A stretch of 64,000 nucleotides of DNA from Serpula lacrymans var. lacrymans S7.9 (GCF_000218685.1 NW_006763301.1:1478053-1542052), one strand, 5' to 3'. Positions 14,406 to 27,208 are shown, counted from the stretch's first letter. The notes: generated by a model not told the origin, from the letters alone. Program-made: numbers and translations.

Positions 14406-16271
14406 ATGGTCTCCGAGTCTAGCCCTTCTACCAGGGCAGCTGTCCCTACCAAAGACCAGTACCACCACTACATTCCCAGATTTATCCTGCGACGCTTCCA
14501 GGTCGGTCCCAGGAAGTAAGTGTCATAATGTTGCCCTAGTATTTTCATGTAAACAAGCCCCAGGACGAAAGCAGAACGAAAAAGAGAATACCGTCGAACG
14601 GGTATCGACCCAGAATATGTCCTTTGCTATGACTTTGTTGCAGGTACTTTAGATACCCAACCCATAGGCGGAGTATACGGCGTTCAAAACCTCTACAAAG
14701 ACGTGCGTAACCTCGAAGATGTGAATGAGCTCGAAAAGAAACTTTCCGTGCTCGAAAGTGAAGCTGCCACAGTAATCGCCGATCTCCACAAAGTTCTGGA
14801 CACAGGAAAATTCCACCTTAAACGTGGGGCACTCGAGAGACTTAGGAAATTTCTCTTCGTCATGCACTATCGTAAGGACGCATTATCTACCACCTACTTT
14901 CAGGAAGATCACCCGGAAAATGCTTGCGTACGGAAGTGGATGGAGAGTTTTAGGACAAGGAACGACCTACAATCCTCTGCGGATGTCTGGTTACATGTTC
15001 TTCGCTACTATCTGGATACGCCTCACTGGGAAATTATATCGCACGCCTCGAAGATACACAAAATGTATGGCAAGAATGGTTTCTTGGACTTATCTACCGG
15101 CTGTAGCGTCAATCCTGAGGCAGAGCATGTCCATAGCCTTGCCTATGAAACACAGGCTGATCGGTACTTCCTCTGTATATGGAGGGCAGCAGACGGGGAG
15201 GAATTCATCCTTAGTCAAAATGGATTCGGTTTGTGGGAGGGTTCAGCCGCAGGATCGCCAGGGCTCCACCGCCTATATGTGGTCAGTCCTCAGATTGCTA
15301 TCATCTTGAGGAGTATACTCTTGCGTCCAGAAACACTGGAAAACCGCAACCATAGCGTTGAGTTAAGCAGTGCCTTGACGGATATCAATCAACATCCTCC
15401 TACACCTTCATACAGGAACGGTGACAAAGTGCTCCACTACAACAACGAAGCAGACTTTGACCGATATAGAGCTTCAAAGGAGGCCGAGGAAGACACTTTT
15501 GCTTTCCAAATCACTATGCTCACACCATCACAGACCCACGCCATCAATGCCATTATACTCAAAAACACGCGGCCTACTGGATATGTCACGTTTATCTCGA
15601 AAGATGCGATGCTCAATACTACTCGTAAATTCTGTAGTCACTTCTTCAACTTTTTCCGATTTCCAAAATACGAACTACTCCTCCCTCACTTAACGAAGTT
15701 TTATTGTTCGCCACTTTCCCGTGGCCATTTCACGAGAGACCAGTATGATGAACTGGCATCAGTCATTTTTGACAATTGTACCGATGCCAAAATTTGGTCT
15801 CTCCTGCGATCAATCGTTGATGAAGCTTTCAACTTTACTTCAGAATACAACAAAGCATACCGCATGTTCCTACTCTGCTCTACAGAAAGCCCGCCCCCCA
15901 CATGTATCTTTGCAGAGCGGTATCGTCAGGTGATATCTACGAGTACCGGAAGCATGACGGGAGTTTTCGGGCCCCCTCCCCGCACACTTCGCCCACAGCC
16001 ATCATTGAAACTCGTCGAGACTCTGCCTCAGCAAGAATCTAACGCGCTTTTCAAAGTCATGAGTAACATGTTGGCGCGACTTGGCTTAGTCTTTGAAAAG
16101 ACAGACGGCTTATCGCCCGATGAAGCTGCCTTGGATGAACTCTTGCACAAGGTAGTAGTTGTGGGCATTTTATCGTGGTTGGGGAAGAATAGGCATGACT
16201 ATGTAAATGCCGTGGTGAAGGTCGCTGGATTTATGACCGGTCAGCCTACCTTACAATTATTTGAAAAATGA
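14406..16271 (+). CDS. DUF4238 domain protein
   Basis: The N-terminus reads MVSESSPSTRAAVPTKDQYH then HYIPRFILRRF, the opening signature of the DUF4238 family. One 48-bp intron at 14516-14563 joins GPRK to TKAERKREYRRTG in frame, after which a single long exon runs to TGA at 16269-16271, giving about 605 residues. The middle contains WMESFRTRND and QADRYFLCIWRAADGEEFILS, matching the family's later block where a conserved Phe-x-Leu-Ser region is expected. There is no signal peptide or membrane helix. DUF4238 proteins are scattered in bacteria and expanded in mushrooms, and their activity is not established. An alternative in-frame ATG at 14298 would add 36 residues. I prefer 14406 because the added residues are not family-like. 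Confidence 0.8.
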
Positions 16272-16797
16272 TCAACGCTCCCTCATTGTTTCCAAACTCC
16301 GAGCTGAAACTCATGGTGCCGCCGCCACAATCATTTAGTTACGTTGTCATTTTACTCGATATATATATTGCATGCTGGACTGCAAGTATGCGTCTTCCTG
16401 GAGTTCATGCATATGCCAGTGTTAGCAGTCTGTAATATATATCGATGGGAACAATAACTATTATCTGGTGCTTTTCCCTCAACCGTCTGTGCAGCGCAGA
16501 AGGGGCAGTGAGACACTTTGAACAGAGTACTATTACTGCTGTTTTTGCTGAAAGTGTTGACAAGTTTAGCCTGCAAAGATATTGTAGCCGATACTGCTTC
16601 AACCTTCGCATTGTTGAGAAGCAGCGAAGCAAAGTAAAAGATAATCCTTTCTGGACTCAGCAGTGGTTCCGGATGAGAAATATCCTTTGATATTTGGGTG
16701 AAAGCGAGATTAGTCTACGACATGATGCTTTGCGGCACCAGAATGTGGATATCGATAGGACCAGTGTTCAACGACCTCGGAGTCACGGTAATGACGC
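16272..16797. other. Convergent intergenic gap
   Basis: Between the convergent DUF4238 and ESSS genes. Overlapping open frames on both strands at 16352-16690 show no family features and I treat them as chance. Confidence 0.5.
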
Positions 16798-17252
16798 CTA
16801 GGAAGAATTGGGTTCATATTTATACTTCTCTCCTCTCGCCTCCATTCTCTCCTTAGCCTCTTTCAAGGCCCACGACTGTATGCTGAAAACACCAAAACCA
16901 TTCAGACTCTCCAGCCCGAAAGGAGGAACGGCACCATCACTCACCTGGTGTCGGGTTTATAGTACAGCAACACCGTAGCCATCGCCATCGAGCCAAACAT
17001 CCCGACATACCAAATCGTTTCCCAGTCTTCCTTTACTCGTTTCTGCCCGGGAGGTAGAGGCTTTAAGAGGATGGAGAAATGAGCTCCAGTTGAATTTTTA
17101 TCTGCAGACGAGAAGTGATATAATACCTTTTCGCCGAACAACCATCCGGTGGGCTCGTTGTACTGGGGCGGCCCATGTGAAGCAAAACGCTGGCCTTGAA
17201 CGCGTCGAGGTATTTGTGCTCGCAGCACACGCAGAGATGTGGCTGACAGCAT
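16798..17252 (-). CDS. Complex I subunit ESSS/NDUFB11 family
   Basis: Accessory subunit of mitochondrial NADH:ubiquinone oxidoreductase (ESSS family), located in the membrane arm. ATG at 17250-17252 starts a mitochondrial presequence rich in Arg and Ser (MLSATSLRVLRAQIPRRVQG). It is followed by YNEPTGWLFGEKVLYH and the family core PPGQKRVKEDWETIWYVGMF, then one membrane helix (FGSMAMATVLLYY) and KPDT. A short intron near 16882-16946 joins to the last exon reading QSWALKEAKERMEARGEKYK and ending at TAG 16798-16800. Length of about 125-130 residues suits the family. It lies 303 bp downstream of the pyruvate dehydrogenase gene on the same strand. Confidence 0.88.
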
Positions 17253-17554
17253 GGACGTTACTGGAGAAATGGTAGTTTTATGAGACAGCTTGTCCGAACG
17301 TCAGTAGGTGACCTGCAGCACGGAATAAGCCGGCACCAGTACCACCGACGACTCGGAGTCACACTTTTCGCTTATCGTTCACACATATCATAGAAGATTA
17401 TAGCACTCGAGCATTGTATTTTATTTCGTCGCCACGAATACCATAATAGTACTAAAAAAAGATGCTAAAGAGTCTATGATAGTCATAGCGCGAGTGTGAT
17501 AAAACACGGCACGCTGAATAACAGCAGTTACAACATCGTCACCATCCCTCCACA

Positions 17555-19132
17555 TTAGTAGTAGTGGACCTACGACACAAGATCAACTCAGAACAACGAT
17601 GTCAATAAGCAAAAAGATGGACACACCTCGTCCTTCTCACGACCTCGCATGAACGGCGGCTCAGTACCCTTATAGTATATGTCAGTCCAGAGGTCCTTGA
17701 GGAGTGGCTCAGGTGATTGTTTGGCTTCCTCAACAGCCTCGTCGACTTCGGCTTTAGCGTTCTTGTCGAGTTGCTGCAGGCGGCGAAGGAAGAGTGAGTA
17801 TGTATGTATGCATTTTAGGACATCGATAGAAAGCCACCTTAAGCTCTTGTTCCGATGCAAGACCCCATTCCTCGATGTAACGTTGAAGACCTCTGATAGG
17901 GTCCTGAGTGCTACGCATCCTTTGGACTTCCTCACGAGTACGGTAGGTAGTACCGGGATCAGACATACTGCATGCGTTAACAAATAAATAACCCCAACTT
18001 CAAAGATAAAGAAAGGGAGGACTCACGAGTGACCACCATAACGGTAAGTGACGAACTCCATGAGGAGCGGGCCATTGCCCTCAGTGACCCATTTGCGAGC
18101 GTATTGAACGGCATTGCGCGTGGCAATAATGTCCATTCCATTAACTTGAAGACCAGGGATCTTGTCACCACGAGTGAAGTACTCTGTGTTAGAGGAGCTA
18201 CGCTCGGCCGAGGTACCCATTCCGTACTTGTTGTTCTCACACACGAAAACAGCAGGGAGATTCCACAGTTTAGCCTACGTTGCACGAGATAGTGTTAAAG
18301 TAAAGCCAAGAATACAGGAAAGGTCCTTACCATGTTGAATGCCTCGAACACTTGACCCTGGTTACTGGCACCGTCACCGTAGAGGGCGAATGTAGCGGTG
18401 TTGTTGCCGAGGTATTTTTGTGCGAAAGCGATTCCAGCACCGACTGGCACTTGAGCACCGACTATACCATTTCCACCGAAGAATGAAGGTGTGAAGATGT
18501 GCATAGATCCACCCTTTCCGTGTGACATGCCTGCCTGACGGCCAAGAAGCTCAGCGATAACACCCTTGATAGTGCCGCCACGCATAACAGCGAAAGGGTG
18601 ACACCGGTAAGCAGTGATGACTCGGTCTTTGGGCGTGATACCGTACTCCAGACCAACAGCCACAGCTTCCTGTAGACATTCACCAAAAGTTGAGCAACTG
18701 GACGACGATAAGCCTGGAAAAGGAGAATCACCTGACCGATAGCCAAATGGCAGAATCCACGGATGAGTTTAGCCTTGTACAGAGCGTCAGCAGCCATCTC
18801 CATGCGACGCATGGTCTGCATGTCCTTGTACATCGACATGAGTTCGTCCTTTTTCACCTCTACCTCAAACGAGGGAGTGTCGCAGAGGTACGAGCGATAC
18901 GAGTCCTCATGGAGTTTTACAGTGAATGGTTTGGAGTGGTCTGACGGGTGCTCCTGTAGCTGCGTCGTGTCGGCCGATGTCTGGATGGCTCGAACGAAAG
19001 GCTATGACGAGAAAAAGAAAAATAGATTTTCAGCATTGAAAAATATGTTTTTTTTTTCGGTATGTATATGCACTGAGGAGTACTTACAATGCGACGGGGC
19101 ACACGGGGCCGTATCCTTGCTAGTGAGGCCAT
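17555..19132 (-). CDS. PDA1: Pyruvate dehydrogenase E1 alpha, mitochondrial
   Basis: Alpha subunit of the thiamine-diphosphate-dependent E1 of the mitochondrial pyruvate dehydrogenase complex. It decarboxylates pyruvate and passes the acetyl unit to E2. ATG at 19130-19132 begins [15 protein letters not shown], a mitochondrial presequence with an intron straight after it. The next exons read [18 protein letters not shown] and [12 protein letters not shown], then [13 protein letters not shown] and [11 protein letters not shown]. The ThDP/Mg motif is [16 protein letters not shown] followed by [10 protein letters not shown]. The regulatory loop [16 protein letters not shown] carries the serines that PDH kinase phosphorylates. 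The end is spliced: a GTGTGT donor after REKDE joins an exon coding VHYY and TAA at 17555-17557. Without that splice the reading frame would end differently at about 17588. No defect is seen. Confidence 0.93.
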
Positions 19133-20232
19133 TTTGAAGAGAAGAAAGAGATGGGACGTGTCAAGTAACAGGACGATGGGACGACGCGCTGTTGGCTCAC
19201 AAAATTCGGGTCCACGCGGAAGAAAACGTGGGACACGGTCCGCCACACCCCGTCTCTCATGCTTGTCTTGCGGCCGTCAACAAAACCACTTATATCGTGT
19301 ATCTCTTAACCACGGGGCTCAAAGTTGGACGTGTCTCGTAGATGCATATGACTGGGCTAGGTTTAGTGCTGGACCAACACATTATTTCCAACAGTTGGTC
19401 ATTTTAACACTTTCTCAACGCTCAGCCTGAAAGTCACCTGTATTGCTCTCAAATGACATCTTCTCGATCAAAACTACAATCTATGTCTGTTCTATCTTCG
19501 ACATCCAACATATGGGCTCGAGTTAACTCCTGGATTATTTTAAACGATCCTATCTCTAAGCCCTGAAAAGGAATATCACCGTGTCAACCGTACTTCCAGA
19601 TCGCTTCGATTTACCATGGTGACCTGACCACCAAGACACTCGCTCGAGATTTCGCGCGCAAAGGCTTCGCAACTGAACCCTTGGGTCCATGGTCTTCATC
19701 AAGGGTAGACTAGTATTTTGTTACTCGACCCATCCAAATGGCCGTCACTATCAACCGGACTGTTTCCAGAATAGCGATCATCAAATTTGCGACCAGACCA
19801 GATTGGGCACTAATTGTAGAATTTTGGGTCAAGATCATCCTTGTCTAGGCCGGTAATAACAACTTGAAGGTGGCGATGGCATTATCGCTGGGATGAGGAC
19901 GGCAGCGCTTTATCTTGTTCATACAGAAGTAACCTGCTTCCAAGGATATGTGGGGTCTGCGTTGGGTCTCCGATTTTTTACATCGCTCACCGCCTCTGCT
20001 CTACTCCGAGTCGTGCGACTACCGTAATGTTCATTTAAATCGACACATGTGTTGTTTTAAAGGTCAATAACGACTCACAGTATCTGATCTGAGCACGCCT
20101 GAATGCATTAATGATCACAGATCAGCTGTTAAACCAATGCTATAACTTTCAGTCAATGCAGCAAGTAGGTTCTAAAAAGGACCATAGAATACAAAAAACT
20201 GCCACACGTATGTGGTCATAGAATTGGTTGAA
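19133..20232. other. Gap upstream of the E1 alpha gene
   Basis: The first few hundred bases are the promoter of the E1 alpha gene. From about 19440 to 20232 I see no gene, repeat or RNA. Confidence 0.45.
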
Positions 20233-21457
20233 TCATTCCACTGGCTTCTGTTCTACTCGATCCAACAGCAAGTTCTCGCGGATTTTCTCTATATCTGCGC
20301 TTTGTAAATCTGTATGTGTTATCAAATAATTTTCTGCCCCACCAAACTTTTCCCGTATTATCGCTAGCGTCGCTTTCATTGTCGCAGACTAGAGCAGATC
20401 ATGAGCATTGAAAGTGGCCAGAGCTGTGGTGTACTTACTTTGCACTAGGAATCATCACCCTAGAGGATTCCCCGATATGCTGGTTGAAATTATCGAACAT
20501 GCTTATGAAGCTCGGCATGGGAGAACCTAGGCCCAAGGCTCGACAGAGCATAATCATAAATGATATCATAATCGTCAACCCCGAGGATCTAGAGTTCGAG
20601 AACGTTAACTTACCACACAAAGTGGCAGTGGTTGTCATACCTTTAGAAGCAGAGCTATCGCTATCCCCGTCCTATCTTTCCCAACTGAATTCAAAGTTGG
20701 TAGTAAGAAGTGTCATGTATCGCAAGGAGAAGACTAACCAGAGCAATGAACTAGAACAGGTACATTGGGCTTGTCTCTGAGATGAGTGAAGAAAAGCTCG
20801 AAGGCTTTTCCTGATCTTTCCAGTATCATGGTGTACGTCGTCGTGAATGCCTACAGTACCGACCGGTTAGCGCGTTTACTTCCCGTCAAGGGAACAGAAC
20901 AGACCTCCAATGGAGTTGTTTGGAAGTTCTCGAGCCTAAGGCGAGCACATCGTCGTTTGTATACCTCTACAGAAATGTGCGGAACAAACTCACATCTCAG
21001 TTACCTGCGGGGTGCTTTCAGCCTGTTGGACTTCTGAAGGAACCGATAACCATTGGACACCCGGCAAGCCGGGGATAACGTCGCAACCATGCTCTAAGCG
21101 CACATCAACGACAGTTTTGATACCACGTTCCATAAACTGTATTTTTCCTTCCTCTGTGATACCCTTGGGATTGGCAGACCGATAGACGAGGTGTTTATTG
21201 ACCTTGACGGAAGGAGACCGGCGAAAATCACCTATTGTGCGGATATTGGCAACGCCATCGATGTCGACGAAAGGCGGGGGCAATGGATAGCAAGATTTTG
21301 CGATTTTTGTGGGATCTATAATTTGAAAGATGATGTCCATATCGATATCGATACAACAAGGTCGATCAAAGGCACCCATCGCGCTGATGCTATCGACGCT
21401 GTCAATAACGACAGATGACAGGGTTGATGCGACTGAGGACCGTGTTTCCTGTTGCAT
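20233..21457 (-). CDS. Tyrosine phosphatase, Y_phosphatase3 type (copy 1)
   Basis: Protein tyrosine/dual-specificity phosphatase of the fungal Y_phosphatase3 family (PF13350 type). ATG at 21455-21457 starts MQQETRSSVASTLSSVVIDS. The lead block PLPPPFVDIDGVANIRTIGD, then LVYRSANPKGITEEGK and GIKTVVDVRLEH, are characteristic. The active-site loop is split by an intron: HCS at one exon end, then VGKDRTGIAIALLLK, giving the required Cys-x5-Arg (C-S-V-G-K-D-R). Further exons read ILGVDDYDIIYDYALSSLG and end ...LLLDRVEQKPVE with TGA at 20233-20235. It is a close paralogue of the gene at 29252-30499, which lies in the opposite orientation. Intron positions match between the copies. Likely active; substrate unknown. 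Confidence 0.85.
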
Positions 21458-22583
21458 GATTGGTGGTTTGAAAGAGAATGATAACTTCTGTGGACGAAGT
21501 TCGAAGGACTAATCTGATAATCTGAAAAGCCACAGATACTGGTATTAGACGAGGTCGATGGATTTGCAACGGAGGCTTTGTGAGTTCGACGTCGAAAAAA
21601 GAGGATAAGAGGCTTCTGGAAAACTGTGACAGATTATCGTACTTATACCTGGGTCTCGTGCACTAGCTTAAACCATACCGTATGAGTTCCAGCTCCTGGA
21701 AATCCATCGAACCGAACAAGGCCTGATATCTCTGAGAGTGCTGAGTATGCTTTGCTCTGTGCATATCTTATATTAGTTATCAAGGACGTCACAATCAGTC
21801 ATGCAAGTCAAGAGAGCCATGTGCAGCGTTCACATTCCGACCCACATGAGTCCAGCCAGGACGTAAGGCTCTGGAATTGCCTTTTCAAACGAACTGCACG
21901 TTTCACCGACACACCAAATGATAGCTATTACTCACCTGATTATGATCGTAATTCGCTTTGAGTGAGAAGCGGGTCGATTCCCATTCGTCCAGTTCATGGC
22001 GCTATAACCCCATGGGATGCCCCTCGCATCAAGACGAAGAGGGCTTTGTTAGGTTTTACGATACTTCTCGCATCACGAGTGGACCCGTGTACAAATGTTT
22101 TTGTACCGTGGTGATATAGACGATGAACGCGTGTCTGCACTGCCAGAGTCACTCGAATGCCATGAAGGAACGGCCCATATCTCAGGCCCGTCCGTAAGTC
22201 TCATCCTCGCTCTCATAATGGTTTTGATATCCCAGTGACAGTTCAAGCGTTCCATGGAGGATGACCCAAGATAATAACCTTGAACTTTGGGGGAAATAGC
22301 AGATCGAGGCTCAGAGATCACCCATGTCGCTTCGCGTCCTTGAAAGATTCCCTCTCAGCTGGCTCAGAGGCGGAGGTTGCTCACCAAGGATGTCTATGTT
22401 CTAAAGGATGCCACAACCATAGCTCAGAGGATACTGCCAACTTTCCAGGTGCATTGATAGTTGTCAGTACCGTGACTATGTAAAATCGGGCGTTGCAAGC
22501 TAGAAACGGAGTTTGTATCCGAATTCACACGAAACAATGTGAGGTCGAGTCCTCGTGGCAAACTATAAGCTTCCATCCGAATC
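21458..22583. other. Divergent intergenic region
   Basis: No convincing gene. A minus-strand open frame at 22073-22321 has some protein-like composition but no motif. The region presumably holds the promoters of the phosphatase and the coiled-coil protein. Confidence 0.4.
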
Positions 22584-24387
22584 ATGTTTAAAAAGAGTCA
22601 CCTCAGCATTCCGAGCCCCAAGATGCTCAGAGACTCTTCATCTGCGACGTCCCTCCAGCCTCTGGATTATCTTCAAACAAGCCCCGTAAGAGGTCAGCTT
22701 GAGGCATACAGTGATACCACAAGAACTGGCTGGAGGTTTCTACAGTGCACCGACACGCCTAATGAGCTGAAGGTTAGTTGTCGGTAGTAGATCGTCCCAT
22801 CAGTTTTTAATCTCTCGCGCATTAGGTGCTCTTGCCACCTCGAACTGCTCTGCTTTACGGTCAACTTCTTAAAGCGGAGACCTCCGAGCTGGCCAAGCTT
22901 CAACATGCGTCTTGGGACCGTATCTTAGAAATCAGGCATCTGAAGGATCGTATGATCAGAAAATGTCAGAGACTTGTTCAGTCATACTCTCAGGCGACAT
23001 CATCTGCCATCCCTCCCTTTCTTACCCTCCACGCACCGTCCGACTTTCGTATGAAGGAGATGGAAAAGTGGATTCGGCGACAAGAGTCGCATTTCTCCAC
23101 TACGGAAATCTCGGTCAAAAAGAAATCGTCCGCTGACAAGACGAAATCGCGCAATTCGTCCTGCTGCAATCGCTGCGCAATGAATGCACATGTCACTCCC
23201 CATCACCACGTTTCTTCATCGCGTCGCGTATCTATGCTTTCCAGTTCTTCACACCGTTCGCCTGTTGTAGAACGGAGTTCTTCTAAACCACCCACTGCTC
23301 GCGCGTCTCCCTCTACGAAAGCGAAAGTCGCCAGTAAACGTTCACATTCGTCATCCCCCGCACGTTCTACCGTTATTCGGGAAGCTCACGAGGAGAGGAG
23401 TGTGGTTCACGAAAACAGGACTCATTACCATAGTGAGACGCTTGAGAGCAGGATGTACGATAGTACGCATCTGCAAAGTCGCAAAACACACGACGCCAAG
23501 CATCGTGTTGTTTCGGACGATACACAAAATTTCCATCTTGAACTCAGTCCGCCTCGTCACGCACCTCAAATTAATCACGAAAGCGAGGCTATCACTGTCG
23601 GTCTCCTGGCTACTTCTCCAGAGCCGCTACCACATCCATATCGTGGCTCGACTTCCACCGATTTCTTGCCTCTTGGCGCGTCGCTAGAGCTATCTGAAGA
23701 TTACGATAGAGTTCCTGCGTTGCCCATCATTAATTCTTATACTAGAGCAAACGAAGAAGGCCCGTCTTCTTCACCGTCCCCACCATCGGAGAAAGAGGAT
23801 GATGCTCCTGGAGAGAACGGGACAGCTCCACCATTGCGCCGACGAAGCAGTCTCAAGCGTAGTGGCAGCGCGCTACGACTGAGTATGAACTACTCGAATA
23901 AGACTGTCTCTTGGGCGATGGATCGTGACTGGACGGACCAAATGCTGAAGTATGAATTCGCCACTGGCGAAGTGGACGAAATCGGTTAGTACCATTCAGA
24001 TGTTATCGTCATGAAGTCCTGCTCACGCATGTGTTGCCCAGACCTGGAGTGGGATAGCATTTTTGCGAGATATCAAGAAGAGATGGCTGGAATGAAAGCC
24101 ATGCGGAATAACGTTTCTCGCGCTCTCGGTTCTCTCCTTGCAGAAGCAGAAAAACTTCAGCGCGAGGACGAGGTGTTAAGAGATCAGGAAGACAGATTAC
24201 GCCTTACGTTTGACCAGCTCGAGAATAAGCACAAGCAATATAGAACCAAGGGTGCGTCTGCATGTGTTTGAACTTACGTGTTTTACTAACTTGACCTTCA
24301 TCTTCAGTCAAAGCTGCCCTTCAAGAGACTAAACAGGCCTTGACTTTATGCAGTGCCAAACGGAACGACGAGCTCCAGGCTTCTTAG
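22584..24387 (+). CDS. Ser-rich coiled-coil protein, unknown
   Basis: ATG at 22584 starts MFKKSHLSIPSPKMLRDSSS. Three introns (22773-22825, 23985-24041, 24252-24307) splice in frame and the gene stops at TAG 24385-24387, giving about 545 residues. The N-terminal third has a helical segment (RTALLYGQLLKAETSELAKL). The middle is long, low-complexity and rich in Ser, His and Arg. A basic patch, PPLRRRSSLKRSGSALRLSM, precedes a short conserved-looking stretch around VSWAMDRDWTDQMLKYEFA. The C-terminal exons form a coiled coil (SRALGSLLAEAEKLQREDEV and on). No membrane helix or enzyme motif is seen. It may be a scaffold or cytoskeleton-associated protein, but that is only inference from composition. 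Confidence 0.7.
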
Positions 24388-25415
24388 AATTTCCCGCTTT
24401 CTTTTATCAGGTATATACCCGTCTCGTTAACTCGGATTTATTTGCTTTGCTCGATTGATTGATTGTTGTACGCATTTATGTTTTTTACTGTTGTGATCTG
24501 AATGATACTGACCGCGATCTTTCTGTCAACTGGGAGTGCGTGGTGGCTGTAAAGTTCTGTGTTGATCCACTCACCTGTTTTTACTGTCGGATATATGCAG
24601 TCATTCGGAGGCAGAGGGGCTTCATACCATCCAATCCAACAATGACGAATTACTGACGAATCATAAAAATTGCAGACTTCCCAGAAGAACGCTAAGGGCC
24701 AATTTTATGATTTTGGATAGTGCTGTGTGCGAGCACAGCCTGTGCAAAAATTCACGGATCATACGAGCTCGGATGCAGAGATATGTTCAAAGATTCCACT
24801 GATTGACGAGACCGAGGCCTTTTCTGATGTCCTCAGCTCTTGCCTTGGCTCTCGTGATCCGTTTTGCGTTTGCGTCCCTCTTGTTTCAAATGGAATTGCT
24901 GTGAACGCCACATCTCGTGAACAGGCAGCTTCTCAGAACTCCTATCATGTGAGTCCTCGTAGTGCTTACCTGCTTACCTATGATGCTTCGTTTTCGGCTC
25001 CAATGTTTTCTCGCCAGGCCATTAGCGATTAACAATTTGATGGATCTGACAATGAAGGAGCAGAACAATGGAGAATGAGTGAACAAAGGAGGTTATACAC
25101 AATCGCCACACGCTCAATGCACGTGATAACAACTATATAAGAAACAGGAGAACTGTCCCAGGGAATCATTCGCAGTGGCGTAATACTTCATACCGTTTTC
25201 TAAATCACCCTATTTTCACCAGGAAACAACGATTACCTCAAAGACAGTCGGGTAACGTCCATATCAGCAGGATTTAGACTTCACAGTGTATTAGTTTGCG
25301 CGTCGTTCGCATAGATTTAGACTTACCATGGAGGTTAGTCCTGGCCCCAGATTCTTTGATTCTGAGCTTAACGTCAAAGCAATTTGGTCTCTTTCAATGT
25401 CAGAAGGAATGTATA
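24388..25415. other. Intergenic region with a TATA-like site
   Basis: No gene is recognised. An open frame at 24727-25032 on the plus strand lacks an ATG and any family motif. Confidence 0.4.
25134..25140 (+). promoter_or_regulatory. TATA-like box before the F-box gene
   Basis: The sequence tatataa lies about 275 bp before the F-box ATG. It is a plausible core promoter, inferred from motif and position only. Confidence 0.35.
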
Positions 25416-26916
25416 ATGTCAGTCGACCCGCATCAGCATCAGCGATCATCCGCACTTACGCGCGTCTCCATTCGATCTCTTCCCTTCGAAGTACTTCTCG
25501 CGATATTCAAGATCGTTTATGCAGATTCTGCGTCCACGTTCAACGGAGTGGAAACCTGTTTGCGCGATAGATATGTTGCTCCTGGCGAACCCCAGGCCGA
25601 CTCGCCCCCCAGTGACGGTTCCATCCCTATCCCATTAGTCGATCCCCGGGCCGGCGATCCCATCATTGATCCTCTGTCTCATACAAACTTCCCCTATTCT
25701 GTTGCATCTGTATGCACTCAGTGGCGTGACATCGTGTTGACAGAGCCCATCTTTTGGGCTTCTCCCATTATCACTGTCGGTGCTTGCAGGCCCTTATTCG
25801 AACCTACGTCGCAATCTCACTTCGAGTTATCACGCGATTATTTTCTTGATATCAAGATCGTGTGTAGGGAAGAGTTGTCCGCGTCTCAACCTTCTTCGGA
25901 GCAGGCTGATGTAATGGCTTTATTGCCTTATATTTACAAAGTCTTTCACCGATGCAACAGTATATCGTTCCATCTCAACAGAAGCTCTTCTCTCCCCTCA
26001 CTCGCCCGTCATTTCGGCACCGTCATGTGGAACCTTGAACATGTAGAGCTCAGATGCAAAATTGATGACGGTCGTAACACGCTGCCTGCTCCCTGTCACT
26101 GTCACGCGAAGAAAGGATTTTCTTGTACATGGTCACTAGTCGTTGATGGTCATAATCTTAAAGATCTTATCAAGTATCCTGGGGAGCGCCGTGGGCTGCG
26201 TCGTTTGGGCCTCCTGTCCGACATCGTTATATCAGGTTATTCCGCGTCCGCAAGTGAGCCGGACCCATTATCCCTATATGATATGCTCAAAGCCCTAGAA
26301 GATGTGGGTATTATGCGTCTTACTTTGCAGAACATCGATCTAGACCTGGCAGTACCTGCCACTGTTTCCAAACCCAATGTCCGCTTGTTGGGCATGCGCG
26401 CGGTGTCCTTTGAAGATCTCAGTGGTGATCTTATTGATGCGGCCTTCGGGTTTGCTCTGGATCTTGTCGCAAACACAAGAATAACTCGATGCTCCCTCCC
26501 CAGAAGCAAGATAAGAACGCGTCATCTCACACTCGAGGCTATCAACAAGGAAGAAAACCTTCACTCTTTTCTTCTCAGCCGCTGGAGAGGTCGCGCGCTG
26601 TCAGTCAAAGATTGTCCACAGTTCAATGACACTCCTTCGGGAACTGTCACATAAAGGGAGGGATGGTCAGTGGATATGTCCGGCCATGGACGCCCTCGAT
26701 ATCAGCGGCTGTCGTGACTTTTCGGTGCTTGCTCTCAGAGAGTTGTTAGAGGCACGTATTCAAGCTGCACCTGAGTTTGAAATGCCATGGATGGCGATAT
26801 TGCATGGGACTGTGTGCCGTTGTCGGGATGTGTCGGTCAAAGCTGGACCTTTCCTTGATGAAGAAAACAGGAAATGGTTTGAGGCGACGATTCAAAAATT
26901 TACGTGGTGTGACTGA
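25416..26916 (+). CDS. F-box protein with a C-terminal frame break
   Basis: Substrate-recognition subunit type of SCF ubiquitin ligases, of the large mushroom F-box family. ATG at 25416 begins MSVDPHQHQRSSALTRVSIR. The F-box follows as SLPFEVLLAIFKIVYAD, and then the family's second block, PYSVASVCTQWRDIVLTEPI FW. A long leucine-rich body continues to CPQFNDTPSGTVT and a TAA at 26652-26654. In the +1 frame the expected repeat continues: LLRELSHKG, then CPAMDALDISGCRDFSVLAL, running to TGA at 26914-26916. The simplest reading is a single-base insertion (or 2-bp loss) near 26630. An alternative is a poor GTCCAC...AAAG intron that would drop the conserved CPxFND block. The first ~410 residues could still act as a truncated F-box protein. 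Confidence 0.75.
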
Positions 26917-27208
26917 AGCGGGGCCCCTGAGGTATATATATAGGCAAACGGTCGTGTGCGAGAGATCAGTGTTGTAAGTAGTAGGAATTCGGTACTCTTC
27001 ATCTTTTGAACGCTCAATTGTACGCTGGCAGAATGTAATTCAAACGGAATTTTCGTAATATAACCACCACATCTTAGCCTTCCGAATCGTCCTAAGACAA
27101 CCACATATTGCGCGAAGTGACTGACTGCAATTGAATTGAACATCACTCAGTGGTAGACTTATGAAAAATGAGACATAGTGCCACTTCAGGGGAGTTTTCA
27201 CCCTGAGG
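26917..27208. other. Convergent intergenic gap
   Basis: 3' flanks of the F-box and hydrolase genes. Nothing is recognised. Confidence 0.5.

Noticed and set aside
16352..16690. Overlapping ORFs on both strands
   Set aside because: They overlap each other, show no family features and sit between convergent genes.
21965..22000. tRNA B-box-like gggtcgattccca
   Set aside because: No A box or cloverleaf can be drawn upstream.
22073..22321. Minus-strand 82-codon ORF
   Set aside because: Some protein-like composition, but no motif, no clear start and no partner exons.
22530..22560. tRNA B-box-like aggtcgagtcct
   Set aside because: The arm does not pair as a T arm and no acceptor stem is found.
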